Shown here in pieces: positions 20,601 through 31,986 of a stretch of 64,000 nt of DNA (positions within the stretch are counted from its first letter, which is position 1; every line of letters starts with the position of its first letter). The position numbers and the translations under genes were made by a program. This DNA comes from Campanula takesimana (Eukaryota; Streptophyta; Magnoliopsida; Asterales; Campanulaceae): contig JAOWBW010000864.1 of NCBI GenBank assembly GCA_026119855.1, positions 310,001 to 374,000 of the forward strand, given 5' to 3'. A model generated the notes under the pieces. It worked only from the letters and a program-made list of their open reading frames with translations, had not been told where the DNA came from and made no database searches.

Positions 20601-23600
20601 ATGGACTGTTCTCATACTCGTAATAAGCCGCCTACTCTGGATGGTTCTAATTATACCATTTGGAAGGCTAAGATGATCATGTACATCAAGAACATTGATC
20701 ATCGGGCATGGGTCAGCATTCTAGTGGGATATTCATCCCCTACTATGGAATGGGTTGATCCAAAAGGTAAAGCGTCTGTGTCTGATGAAGAGTAAAAAGA
20801 AAAAAATTTGTTCCTAAACCTGAGCAAGACTGGAATGCAGAAGAAATTGCTCTTGCTAACTTCAATGCTAAGGCAATGGCTGCAATTTCTGATCATGTCG
20901 ATCATAATCTGTATAGGTTATTCTCTAACCATACTGTGGCTAAGAATGCTTGGGACATTTTACAACTTCATTGTGAAGGGTCAGATAGTGTTAAACAAAC
21001 TAAACTAAGAAGACTAATGACTGAGTTTGAAAATCTAAGGATGGGAGAAGATGAGACTATTCAAAATTACTCTGCAAAATTAATGGATATCTCTAATGAA
21101 TCCTTCGCATTAGGAGAATCTATCTCCAATGCTAGGCTTGTGAGTAAAGTCTTGAGGACTCTCCCAGAAAAGTTTAACATCAGGGTTTCTGTCATTGAAG
21201 AAACCTGTGACACAAGGACAGTGAGTCTTGAGAAGGTTCTGCGTATTCTTACTACGTTTGAACTGAACCTTGAAGTGCAAAAAACTAGCAAAGCAAACTC
21301 AATTGCTCTTGCTAGTGCTCTAACTGTGTCCAAAGATCTTGTGGAACTGTCTAAAGACATGGATGAGTCAACCTTGGAGGAAGATGAGTGTGCCATGATC
21401 ACTCAAAAGTTTAAAAATGTGTTGAATAAAAAACGACAACAGAGATTTCCTAACAAAGGATTCACTCCTTCCACCAAGGCTGAACCATTCAAGAAAGACT
21501 CCGGTATGATAAAACCGGGGTTTGAAGGTAAAAAACCGATTGAGTCGGTTCAGTGTAGGGCGTGTCAAGGATACGGCCACTATGCAAATGAGTGCGCTAA
21601 CACACTCAAAAAGAGAGGGATGAGTTTATCTGCTACCTTGAGTGATTCTGATGATGACGATGAGACTGCTAATCTGTCATGTTATCGTTTTTCACAATCA
21701 TCCCTTTCTGATAGTGAAACTGATAGTGAGGTTGTGATGTCAACTGACAGCTCAACTGACTATGAACAAAGAAGGGTTTTGGTGTTAATCATTGTTTTTG
21801 AAAATATGAAAATGAAGGAGAGTGAAACAATAATTGATTTTACTGAAACAATAGAAAAAATTGTGTATGAGTTGAAAGTATTAGGGGAATCATTTTCTGA
21901 TGCTAGACTTGTAAACAAAGTGTTAACATCCATTCCAAGAGGTTTTGATGTGATAATTTCTGTGTTGAAAGAATTCTATGATATAGAAAACATGAGTTTC
22001 ATGGAACTTAGAAGAAGATTAATTATTCATGAAACATCTTTTTTGAAATCATCACCTCCTTCATCTTCGAATTCTAAAAGAAGATCATGTGTTTATGCGA
22101 GTCATAGTGATAGTGAATATGACAGTGAATCTGACAGTGACGATGAACAGTCAAGTGTCAGCACAGAAGAAGTTAATGAATATAATTGCTTGAATTCTAC
22201 ATGTGCAGGTAAAGCCGATGAATCAAAAGAAGATGAAGAAGACTGTATCACGTATGAAGAATTACATGAGAACTATGTTGAGTTGTACGCAGATTGGTCC
22301 AAAAGGATTGAACAACTCAAAGAGTTCAAAAAGGTAACTGAAAAACTCACTGCCACAAATTTGTCTCTTAAATCTGAAAATGAGAGATTGGTGAGTGAAA
22401 ATGATTTTCAAAAGGACTCCATTGGCAAGTTAGAAGTCATGCTTACTAAAAAGGAAATAGAGTGTGAGAAGTACAAAATCAATCTTGAAAAAGAAACTGA
22501 CACTCTAACAAAGCTTAACAATGGTAAGGCTAAGTTAGAAGAAGTTTTACAAATGGGAAATGAAGGAAAATCAGGTTTAGGCTATGGAGATCCGGTTTTT
22601 GTCAAGAAAGGAGAGAGTAGTTCAAAAAACAATGAGAGATTTAATGCTAATCACGTATCTCCTCACAAAAACATAAGAAATAGAAAAAGGAGATACGTGT
22701 GTCACCATTGTTTTACTCTTGGACACATTCGTCCATTTTGTTATAAGTTGAAACAGGAACTTGGCGTGGAGAAGAACAGCGGCCACCTGAGCAGACAGTT
22801 GTGGGCACAACCTGAGACTCAACTGCCACGAAAACTTCAGTCTGCAACAAAAACTGTTTGGGTAAGAAAGGAAACTCTTAATTGCAAAGTGGCTCTTACC
22901 TCTTTCAAGAGTAGTGTGGAAAGTGGCTGGTACTTTGACAGTGGCTGCTCTCGCCATATGACCGGAACGATTGAGCACCTCAAGGACTATGAAGCTTTCA
23001 AAGGTGGAAAAGTCAACTTTGGTGGAGGAGCTAAAGGTCAAGTAATTGGCAAAGGTATGTTGAATGTTGATGGTTTGCCCAACTTGCACAATGTCTTGCT
23101 TGTTGATGGGTTAAAGTCAAATCTGATAAGCATAAGCCAGTTGTGTGATGATAATTTGTTTGTCAAATTTGATAAGTCCAAGTGTGAAGTCTTTGATAAC
23201 AAAGATGTGTGTGTTCTTACTGGTATTCGATCCTCTGATAATTGTTACATAATTGGTAGTGTTGAGACTTGTCTCACTACTAAAGTGGATGAGTCTGAAA
23301 TATGGCATCAAAAACTTGGTCACGCCAGTGAAAGGAAAATCAGTGATTTAATAAGATTTGGGGCAGCAAAAGGTTTTCCCAACTTGGACTTGAAAAAGTT
23401 AAATGTGTGTGGACCATGTCAAAAGGGAAAACAAACAAAGTCCAGTCATAAAAAGGTTAAAAATTTTGGGACCAGTAGATGTCTTGAGTTGATTCATACT
23501 GACCTAATGGGTCCGATGGAAGTGGAAAGTATGTCTCGAAAGAAATACTGTTTTGTGTGTGTTGATGATTTCTCGCACTATACTTGGGTCATATTTTTGA

Positions 23601-26092
23601 GAGAAAAATCAAACACAATTGAAGAGTTTAAAATATGGTACAAAAGGGTCAAAAATCTTTATGGTTTAAAAGCTGTTAGAGTTAGATCAGATCATGGTAC
23701 GGAATTTGAAAACTCTACTTTCTCATCTTTTTGCGATTCAAAGGGGATTACTCACGAGTTCTCAGCCCCCAAAACTCCGCAACAAAATGGAGTAGCAGAA
23801 AGGAAAAATCGCACATTACAAGAAATGGCTAGAGTCATGTTGAGTGCTAAAAATCTGTCTAAAAAATTTTGGGCAGAAGCTGTTAACACAGGTTGTCATA
23901 TAGGGAATCGTGTCTTTCTAAGAATTGGAAGTACCATGACACCCTACGAAATCTTACTTGGGAAGAAACCCACCTTAAAGTACTTTCATGTTTTTGGGTG
24001 TATTTGCTACATCTTAAATGATCGTGATTATCTTTCCAAGTTTGATTCTAAGAGTGACAAGGCCATTTTCATTGGTTATTCTCAAAATAGTAGGGCATAT
24101 AGAGTCTATAACCTGAAAACCAAAACAGTTATGGAATCTATAAATGTTATTTTTGATGATGCTACTGATCTTAATGTTAAAACGGCTGAGGATGATGTTA
24201 CAGGTTGCACATGGGAACATGAACTGGTTGATGACGAATCTGAACTGAAGAACTCAAAAGAATCTGCAGATCCAGCACCTGAGCTGTCAGTTGAGTTACC
24301 ATCTGAGACGACAACTGCCACCACAGGTGGTCAAACAGAAGCAGATCCTCGTTCAGATTCTGAAACTGAGGAAGATCATGTAAGCAGAAGTAATGATGTC
24401 TATTCCAGAATACAGGGAGATCATCCTACTTCCCAGGTCATTGGGGAAGTGGATGAACGAATGAAGACAAGAGGAAAAAGAATCAATTACCGTGACTTAG
24501 CAGGTTTGTTGAGTGTGCAATCTGCATACCATCAGGTAAGTTCTTGTTGCTTTGTGGCCAACTTTGAGCCCAAAAATGTTGTGGAAGCCTTGAAAGATGA
24601 TAATTGGATTAATTCCATGCAAGAGGAATTAATCCAATTTGAGAAGAATGACGTTTGGTTCTTAGTTCCTAGACCTTCTCACATTAATGTTATTGGGACT
24701 AAATGGATCTTTAAGAACAAATCTGATGAACAAGGCAATATAACTAGGAACAAAGCACGTCTAGTGGCTCAGGGTTACACTCAATTAGAGGGTGTGGACT
24801 TTGATGAGACCTTTGCCCCGGTAGCCCGCATTGAGTCCATTAGACTGCTATTAGCAATCTCATGCTATTTAAAAATCACTCTACATCAAATGGATGTAAA
24901 GAGTGCGTTCCTAAATGGTTTTTTAAATGAGGAAGTGTTTGTTGAGCAACCTAAGGGGTTTGAGGATCCCCATAAGCCAAATCATGTTTTTAAGTTGAAA
25001 AAGGCACTCTATGGTCTAAAACAAGCCCCACGTGCTTGGTATGGAAGATTGACAGATCACTTTATTCAAATTGGCTTTAAAAGGGGAGAGGTTGATAAAA
25101 CCTTGTTTATTTTGAAAAACAAAAAGGATATTCTCGTGGCCCAAATTTATGTGGATGACATAGTCTTTGGATCTACTTCTAAAACTATGCTTGACATGTT
25201 TACTGAGAGTATGACATCCACATTTGAAATGAGCATGGTAGGGGAATTGAAATTCTTTCTAGGATTACAAATATCTCAAACTAATGAAGGAATGTCAATC
25301 TCCCAATCTAAATATGCCAAAAATTTGGTCAAAAAATTCGGCCTCGAGAATGCTTCTCATTTGAAAACTCCCATGGGATCCTCTCAAAAATTGTTTAAGG
25401 GCGAGGATGGAGAGAATGTTGATCAAACTCTCTATCGGAGTATGATAGGCAGCTTGATGTACCTTACAGCGAGCCGCCCCAATATCATGTTTAGTGTCTG
25501 CCTCTGTGATAGATATCAAGCTAACCCCAAGGTATCCCACTTAACTGCAGTTAAGCGTATAATTAGATATGTGAGTGGTACCACAAATCTGGGGTTAAGC
25601 TATACTAGGGACACAAACACGAATCTAGTTGGATTTAGTGATTCAGATTGGGCTGGGAATACTGATGATAGAAAAAGCACCACGGGTGGGTGTTTTTATC
25701 TTGGGAATAATCTTGTGTCTTGGTTTAGTAGGAAACAAAATTGTGTTTCCTTATCAACTGCAAAATCTGAATACGTAGCAGTTGGTAGTTGTTGTACCCA
25801 GTTGTTATAGATGAACCAAATGATAAAGGATTATGGTCTTAAAAGTGAAATCTTGACTGTATTTTGTGATAGTTTGAGTGCCCAAAACATTGCCAAGAAT
25901 CCGGTACAACATTCCCGAACAAAGCACATTGACATAAGACACCACTTCATTAGGGATCTCGTTGAACAAAGAACCATCACTCTTGAACATGTAAGTACAA
26001 CGGATCAACTTGCTGATGTCTTTACCAAGGCTTTGGATTTCGAGAGATTTTCTTCCCTCAAGAAGTCTCTCGGACTGTGTGATACCAGTTGA
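20601..26092 (+). pseudogene. gag-pol polyprotein of element 1 (broken)
   Basis: ATG at 20601 opens gag (DGSNYTIWKAKM-type start). A TAA stop at 20793-20795 and a frameshift near 20800-20815 separate this from the long open frame 20876-25810. In order: UBN2-type gag; CCHC knuckle CRACQGYGHYANEC (about 21554-21595); an inserted second gag-like segment (about 21745-22080); coiled coil (22280-22560); knuckle CHHCFTLGHIRPFC; protease WYFDSGCSRHMTG (about 22930); integrase zinc region with H-H-C-C (23300-23440); integrase core with its D, D and E residues (HTDLMGP, SDHGTEF, NGVAERKN); reverse transcriptase with YVDDIVFGS (about 25150); RNase H with DSDWAG. A TAG at 25808-25810 cuts off the last 93 codons, which continue in frame to 26092. 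Element 2 reads through both stop positions. Confidence 0.9.
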
Positions 26093-27102
26093 CTGCTCAA
26101 GTGAGTAGACAACTGTCTGCACAACTGTATAATTGTATATTACAGTTTTCACAAAAAAAAAAAAAAAAAAAAAAATGCATTCATTCTCTGCATGATTGTC
26201 TCTTGTGATCACTTGGTTGACTTGTTTCTTGACTCTGTGTTTTGACCCTTAAATGTGAGATCCTTCTTAACTTGATAATAAAATTATCCTGTTAATTCCT
26301 CCGTGCTGTTTATCATGAAGTGAACTTTTAATATAAGTTTGCGGGGAAAACAAGCTGCCTCCAATCTTTGAAGTCACTACTCATTTAGGCAAAATGCCGA
26401 CGTTGTTTAAAAGAAACATTACTTGAGAAGAAAAGTATGGTGACACTGTATTGAGAGAGTGAAAAGCTCCTCCCCGTAACTGGTTCACTGCGTAAAGTGC
26501 ATGTGTTCCAAGGCTTCATGATTGAAGGGTATCTCATTGAATTTCTGTGTGTTGAAACCGAGTCTTAGATCTTGTTTTCCATACCATGTCACACTTTATT
26601 GAGACTAATCTTCACCTGTGTGTTTCTAGGCATATTGTTATTAGGTTTCTTCTCTCCTTGGTATTCCCATCAGAAAATTGAACTGTTGTCCTTAAATGTT
26701 TAATATTGATGACGTTCATGTGGTTACCGATAACCTAATGTTTTGGTGTTTCAGTCCTCTTGTGTGCAGGTTGTGGAATTTTTTTTACCCTGGTGGATAT
26801 TATGGATTCTGTTGAGACTGGCAAGTGTGGTTTTTGGGAAAGATATCTCATCACAAAATATGGGAAAGATCTAATTTTTAAAAATTACAATCCCAAGTTA
26901 ATTTGGAAGTCTGATGGGTGTCCAACACTAAGCATTCACTTGTTTTCTCCGTCATTATGTTTTTCGGGTCTAAAAGGAATCCGATTTTCCTCTCTTGATT
27001 TATTGCTCCTTTCAATATCTATTTCCTCTTCTTCTTCTCTCGAACAATTTCTCAGAAGATTCAGTTGCATAATCTTTGTGTAATTCTCTTATACAGGTCT
27101 CA
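26093..27102 (+). other. Spacer between pol and the env-like ORF
   Basis: About 1 kb without a convincing gene. It holds CAACTGTCTGCACAACTGTA right after pol, an A run (26152-26174), and a pyrimidine stretch ending TATACAG (about 27096) that could be the 3' splice site for a subgenomic env-like transcript. Confidence 0.5.
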
Positions 27103-28923
27103 ATGGATTCTCCGTCGACTCCGTTCCTGCCGACAGTCACCGCCGCCCCCATCTTTGTTCCTCCGCCGTCTTCCTTGCCGGTGGATTCTTCGGCTCTAGG
27201 GCTTGCCGAATTTGCCATTGATGTCGACAATCTCAGGCAACTGCAAGCTTTGGAGGCGGATCGTCTTCCCTTGGCGTCTGGGTCCCGCCGCTCGACCCGT
27301 CTCCATAACCTGGGTAAAGGGGCCTCGTCCGGTTCCTTCAAACCCGCCGTCGCTCGGGCTGCCCTAAAGGCCAAAAGGCTGGCTCCTCCCCCCAAGCGCC
27401 GTCAGCTAATCCTCCGTGACGAATCTGATGAAGATGCTCCGCCATCCGCTTCTCCGGCCTCTGAAATTCCGGCGAAACCTAGGGTTCCGGCCAAATCTAC
27501 TGTGACTCCGGCGCCACCCACTGCTCCTATTCCATCTCCTCGGATTCAGACCAGAGCTGCTAAGAGAAAGTCTACATCCACTCCTATGGTTGAAGAAGGG
27601 TCATCTTCCCAACATGATGACTCCAGCGATGCCGATGTCTCTCTCGGCTCTGATGACACTCTCAGTGAGACAGAGATTCCTTCTTCAGTTCTCAAAAAGT
27701 CTAAGGCACCTCAGGTAACTCCATCTCCTTCATCTGAAAAGTCTCCCAATTCTGTTGGTGGTTCATCTGGGTCGAAAGTTCGTGTTACAAAACCAGTTGC
27801 TAAAACACCCCCTGAACCTTTTAATCTTGCTTCTAAATTCAGTTCTAAATTCTATACTTCTGAGGCTAAGGACAGGTTCCAGAAAAATGCTAGTAGGATT
27901 CTCATTGTTGAGAGGAACATGGATGAGGGTGTGTTCCAAAATTTGAAAGTAATGGGTTTTTTCTCTGATAGAAGGCTAGAGCACTCTTTACGGTTTGCTA
28001 CTCCGTTCTCTAGGAAGCTGGTGTTGGAATTTTATGCTAATTTAACTCAAGATGTTAAGCTGGACCATTCTCCTAATTTCCATAAGGTGTTTGTTAGGAG
28101 TCAGATTGTGAATTTTTCCCCAGTCATTGTCAATGACTTCTTGAAATTTTTGAGTCCTCCTCTTGAGCATTCGCCAGTAGATGTTGATGGAGCAGTTCGG
28201 GCCATTACTGGTGGCCAAGTTGATAAGTGGTCAAAACCTTTTTCCACTACCTTGTTGTCTAGGATGAATGTCTTCCTTCACCAGATCCTGAGAATAAACT
28301 GGTGTCCCACAACCAACTCCTCTTCTGTCACTAAAGAACAAGTACTTTTGTTACATGCCATTCATAACAATAAGGTTAATTTGGGGGAAGTAATTTTTAA
28401 TAACATTGTAAGCTTTGCCGAAACCCCTAATCCCTCCTGCAGGTTTCCAAATCCTTGTCTCATTTATGGGTTGTTAAAATCTCAAGGAGTAGCTGAAATT
28501 GAGGGGGAGTGTTTGTGTGCCTTACCCGATCCATTTGGTCAGCCCCTGTCCATGTTTGCATCATCTAGGTTCAATGATGTTGATGAACCTGTTCACCCTT
28601 CTGGTTGGTTTTCTGCCTCAACATCTACCGCCTCAAGCGACAACAAAGGTCTCCTAGCCCAGATTAGTCAAACTAAGTCTCAGATCAACTCTCTCAAAGC
28701 AGAAATTACTTCTCTTCAGGTCAGCATTTCAGGTAAACAAATCTTGGTTGACAGTTTGGAAAGCTCCCTTGTTCGACTAAAAGAACTACTGGGTCTTAGT
28801 GGTTCTTCCCAAAAAGGGGGAGAAGAAGAAGGTGGAGAAGGTGGAGAAGCTGAAGCAGAGATTGATCCATCATCAGTTTCAGGGGGAGAATTGGTGGTGT
28901 TCAGAGGTGGTAAAGATTGCTGA
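27103..28923 (+). CDS. Env-like third ORF of element 1
   Basis: About 606 residues from MDSPSTPF; the frame opens slightly upstream at 27076, but the ATG at 27103 follows a likely splice acceptor. The N-terminal 220 residues are Pro/Ser/Ala-rich with basic patches (KAKRLAPPPKRRQ, RAAKRKS). The middle (SKFYTSEAKDRFQ to about residue 510) resembles the putative plant transposon protein domain of Sirevirus third ORFs. A coiled coil (LLAQISQTKSQINSLKAEI) comes before an acidic Gly/Glu tail written by GGGGGAG purine tracts. I see no convincing signal peptide or membrane segment, so an envelope role is by position only. Uninterrupted, unlike gag-pol. Confidence 0.8.
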   Translation: MDSPSTPFLPTVTAAPIFVPPPSSLPVDSSALGLAEFAIDVDNLRQLQALEADRLPLASGSRRSTRLHNLGKGASSGSFKPAVARAALKAKRLAPPPKRRQLILRDESDEDAPPSASPASEIPAKPRVPAKSTVTPAPPTAPIPSPRIQTRAAKRKSTSTPMVEEGSSSQHDDSSDADVSLGSDDTLSETEIPSSVLKKSKAPQVTPSPSSEKSPNSVGGSSGSKVRVTKPVAKTPPEPFNLASKFSSKFYTSEAKDRFQKNASRILIVERNMDEGVFQNLKVMGFFSDRRLEHSLRFATPFSRKLVLEFYANLTQDVKLDHSPNFHKVFVRSQIVNFSPVIVNDFLKFLSPPLEHSPVDVDGAVRAITGGQVDKWSKPFSTTLLSRMNVFLHQILRINWCPTTNSSSVTKEQVLLLHAIHNNKVNLGEVIFNNIVSFAETPNPSCRFPNPCLIYGLLKSQGVAEIEGECLCALPDPFGQPLSMFASSRFNDVDEPVHPSGWFSASTSTASSDNKGLLAQISQTKSQINSLKAEITSLQVSISGKQILVDSLESSLVRLKELLGLSGSSQKGGEEEGGEGGEAEAEIDPSSVSGGELVVFRGGKDC

Positions 28924-29124
28924 TCCTATGTTAGTTTAATGTGTTTTGATGACAGTTAGTTTTTAATGTTTGTGGATGGTTGAACAGAGTATTCTGTTTT
29001 TGGGATAAGACTCAGTATGTGGATGTTTGTTTTAACTATGTTTGATATCTCTCAGTGCAAGTCAAGGTGATGAAATGATTGTCTTGGGACTAATCGTGTT
29101 TTGCAGATTTTGATCAGAACCACA

Positions 29125-29139
29125 AAGATAGGGGGAGAT
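29125..29139 (+). promoter_or_regulatory. Polypurine tract of element 1
   Basis: AAAGATAGGGGGAGAT directly precedes the 3' LTR. Additional AGGGGGAG copies occur at about 28816 and 28880 in the env-like frame; several such tracts are known in Sireviruses. Confidence 0.85.
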
Positions 29140-29808
29140 TGAAAGAGTATGAATATACTCTAAAATAACCTCTTTATTATCTTTGTAATTCTGATTGTGT
29201 TTTATAAGTAAATAATTAGTTTAAATATTATTTTCATATTAGTGTAAATTATTTAGGGATAATTCAGTTTAAGTTATTTATTTATTTGACTAACCTATTA
29301 ATAAATCTCTTTGGTAAGTTTGTGATTTATTTTAGGAAAAGGTGGACTCTCCTTTTATTGGTTGATTCGTAATTGATAACTTCCCAAAAGAAAAAGGATT
29401 TACACGGCATCTCAAAAATACCGTGTATATATGGTGGAGTTTGCGGCTGTAACTCGGCTAACGCTTTGACAGATCCATTGAGAGAGAGTTCCTTCTATTA
29501 TTGAAGTTCTTATTGCTTAAGAGTTTAAGAGTTTTGATGTTTTTAATTGGTTCTAGTACTCTAGAATAGTTTTGTTCTTTTAATTAGTTTTGTTCTTTCA
29601 GAAATCTTGTAATCTGCAAGATCCTTTGGTAATGAAAGTTTTCCAGCAAGAAGTTTCTTGCTGAAGTGTTTATTCTTCGTTTATTCCGCTGCTATTTATT
29701 TTCTCTGAACGTGTGCGTGTTGTCGTGTCAGTTGTTAAGACAGTTGTGATCAGAATCTCTGATCACAAGTGGTTTTTCCCAGAAACAGTCCTAGCTAATT
29801 TTCTTTCA
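29140..29808 (+). repeat. 3' LTR of Sirevirus-like element 1
   Basis: A 669-bp LTR. It is longer than the 5' LTR by an 18-bp partial repeat of TTTTAATTAGTTTTGTTC at about 29580-29597. Other differences are single bases. Confidence 0.92.
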
Positions 29809-30957
29809 CTTTCCGCCAAGAAAGAACCGCTATCGTCTCAAAGTACAAAACCAAATCCAGATCTTCTCAACCCATTATCAAAAGAAGCATCTGAACTCAT
29901 CTTTACAAACCCAGTCCTAGGGACATGCCACTTTCCGCACTTCCTGGGATTTCCAAAACGGAGAACTTGACCCGCCTCCTTAGCTGAACTCCATTCAAAC
30001 AAAGCATTCCTAGCCAGTGGCGGATCTAGGCCCTTTGAGAAGGGTACTTCGACCCCCCTGACTTCTATAATTTTTACAAATTTACCTTTTACAATTTTCG
30101 AATTTATTATATTGACCCCCTGAAAAGAAAATTTCAGGGGGGTCTAGATTCGCCACTGTTCCTAGCATCTCTGAGTAGAAGAGATGTAGGCTTCATGCAA
30201 TGACGCCATATACGATCATTACGCTCCTTCCAAAGTGCATACAAAACCATAGCTAACAGTTGTATATCTTCGGGATTTAGATCAGGAAGAAGGGCTATTA
30301 TCCACTCTGAAATCGAACCATAATTTCCAGAAAGCTGCCCAACATTGTTAGCGAAAGGTGTTAGCGACCATATATCAGAAGCCACCGTACATTCTGCAAA
30401 CAAATGTAAACAAGTTTCTGCATGAAGGCCACACAAACCGCATTCCCCAGGAACACTAACGCCCTTAGAAAGAAGTCTGTCTCTAGATGGAAGACAACCA
30501 CGTACCAAGCGCCAAATGAAAAGCTTTATGTTTGGAGGGATTTTGAGCCTCCACAGTTGATCCCATGGACCCATAACACTGTCTGTAGCTTCCAATGCCA
30601 TTGATGTTGCAAGGTGATAAGCAGTCTTCACTGAATAAATTCCATTGTTAGAGTAATGCCAGATTAATGTGTCCATCGTAGTTGTGTGTGAGAGAGGTAT
30701 AGATAAAATTGACTCCGCATCCGCCTCCTGAAAATTAGCACGAACTCTAGCCACATCCCATTGTTTAAGGCCTGGAAGAAATAAATCACGGACTGTTGTG
30801 TATGGAGATAAATGGCAGTTAAGGCCATTAACATAAAATTCCCCGTCCCGACGTAGCCAAGGATCAGATAATACATTAACCCTACTCCCATCCCCTAAAC
30901 GCCACCGTAAGCCACACTTGATGAAATCTTGAGCCTCCATAATACTCCGCCATACAT
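29809..30957 (-). pseudogene. LINE ORF2 remnant: zinc-binding region and RNase H N-terminal half
   Basis: The minus-strand frame from about 30957 reads the end of a plant LINE reverse transcriptase. It has EAQDFIKCGLRWRLGDGSR, the zinc-binding domain LWRLKIPPNIKLFIWRLVRG, and ECGLCGLHAETCLHLFAEC. A MITE (30015-30158) interrupts it. Beyond the MITE an RNase H start (GFGFVL) is followed by a TGA that replaces a conserved Arg codon. The frame runs into the Sirevirus LTR at 29808 and resumes at 19887 without frame change (LAERSQCSMGLIRPEE). The RT core is absent: the 5' end at about 30957 looks like ordinary LINE 5' truncation. Target duplications were not found. Confidence 0.85.
30015..30158. 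mobile_element. hAT-type MITE in the LINE
   Basis: A 144-bp element with inverted ends CAGTGGCGGATCTAG / CTAGATTCGCCACTG and a perfect 8-bp duplication TTCCTAGC (30007-30014, 30159-30166), as hAT transposases make. It is related by its ends to 42240-42469 and 49017-49287. Confidence 0.88.
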
Positions 30958-31267
30958 AGTGGTTTTGATGTATTTAGATTAATTTTGATGTACTTTGGGA
31001 AAAATATGTAATATGGGTTTTAATGTAATCCGGATGCAACATTTATTATGAGCTTGAAAGTGAAGTCCCAAGGATCAAGTCATAGTTAAAGTCAGTCAAC
31101 GTCAATCATGGAGAAGGAATAGAGGATTTTTTTTCTTTTTCTCAAATAATTCCTTTTCAAAATAATAATTCCAAAAATAACAACCCTTCAAAACTATTTG
31201 TCAAAATGACCAATTTTTGGAACTCGCCACTGCCAGTAGCGAATTTATAAATTTCTCGCCTAAACTC
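30958..31267. other. AT-rich spacer with CTCGC..TAGCGA motif
   Basis: No gene. At 31231-31267 GAACTCGCCACTGCCAGTAG and CGAATTTATAAATTTCTCGC are the left half of a palindromic motif region that continues at 38256 beyond element 2. Confidence 0.5.
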
Positions 31268-31930
31268 TGAAAGAGCATGAAATACTCTTAGTTTAATATT
31301 GTATATCTTTGTGATTCTGATTTAATAAATGTATATATTTAGTTTATTTATTTTAGGAATTAGTTGTAATTATTTAGGAATAGTTTATTTTAGGATTATT
31401 TATTATTTTTATGATTTACTTGACTAACCTACTAATGTTTATCTTTGGTAAGTGGATATATTTTAGGTGTTTTATTTTAGGAAGACTCTCATATGGAAAG
31501 AAGGATTTCTTGGAGTGTAAGGAGCGGCCAAGCCTTGTATAAATACAAGCCGATTCCTTCATTGACTCGGACGGATTCACAGAATATTTTGAGAGAGTTT
31601 TGTGTTTTTTTCTTGAAGTTCTTGTTCATCAAGAACTCAAGTGTTTTTGGTGTTTAGTCTATTCAAGATAGAATAGGTTTTGATCTTTTCGTTGTTTTGT
31701 TTCTTTCATCTTTTTGTACTCTTAAAGAGTTTTAGTAATGAAAGTTTTCCAACAAGACGTTTCTTGCTGAAGTGTTTAATCAGTTTTAATTTCCGCTGCG
31801 TTTGTTTCTGTGTTTCTGAGTTTCTGGACGTCGCCAACTGACAGGACAACTGTCTGGACAACTGTAAGCACGGTTGAACACACAGTTGGTCAGTTCCCAG
31901 AAAACAGTCCTAGCCGCTTAATTTCTTTCA
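31268..31930 (+). repeat. 5' LTR of element 2
   Basis: A 663-bp LTR with TATAAATACAAGCC at about 31539-31552 as probable TATA region. It ends with a CAACTG-rich stretch (31829-31895). Twelve bases in that stretch are missing from the 3' LTR, which accounts for the length difference. Confidence 0.92.
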
Positions 31931-31949
31931 ATTGGCACCAGATCCTGGT
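31931..31949 (+). promoter_or_regulatory. Primer-binding site of element 2
   Basis: ATTGGCACCAGATCCTGG follows the LTR directly, equivalent to 20544-20560 in element 1. Confidence 0.65.
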
Positions 31950-31986
31950 CTCGACATACTGAGATCGATCTTTGAAAGTGGTCATT

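Larger units (their letters stand above)
19893..29808 (+). mobile_element. Sirevirus-like Ty1/copia element 1, complete but with coding breaks
   Basis: LTRs at 19893-20543 and 29140-29808 start TGAAAGAGTATG and end TTCTTTCA, with perfect target duplication CTTTC (19888-19892, 29809-29813). Internal order is primer-binding site, gag with two zinc knuckles and a coiled coil, protease, integrase, reverse transcriptase, RNase H, a spacer, an env-like ORF, several GGGGGAG purine tracts, 3' LTR. A long gag, a third ORF after pol and multiple purine tracts are hallmarks of the Sirevirus lineage. gag-pol has an early stop with frameshift and a late stop, so this copy is probably not autonomous now. 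The two LTRs differ mainly by an 18-bp insertion in the right one and a few substitutions. Confidence 0.93.

Noticed and set aside
22622..23089. 155-codon minus-strand frame opposite pol of element 1 (and 33577-34098 in element 2)
   Set aside because: Present in both elements only because the sense gag-protease sequence is conserved; codon bias follows the sense strand.
27012..27395. 127-codon minus-strand frame opposite the env-like ORF
   Set aside because: Shadow of the GC-rich sense frame.
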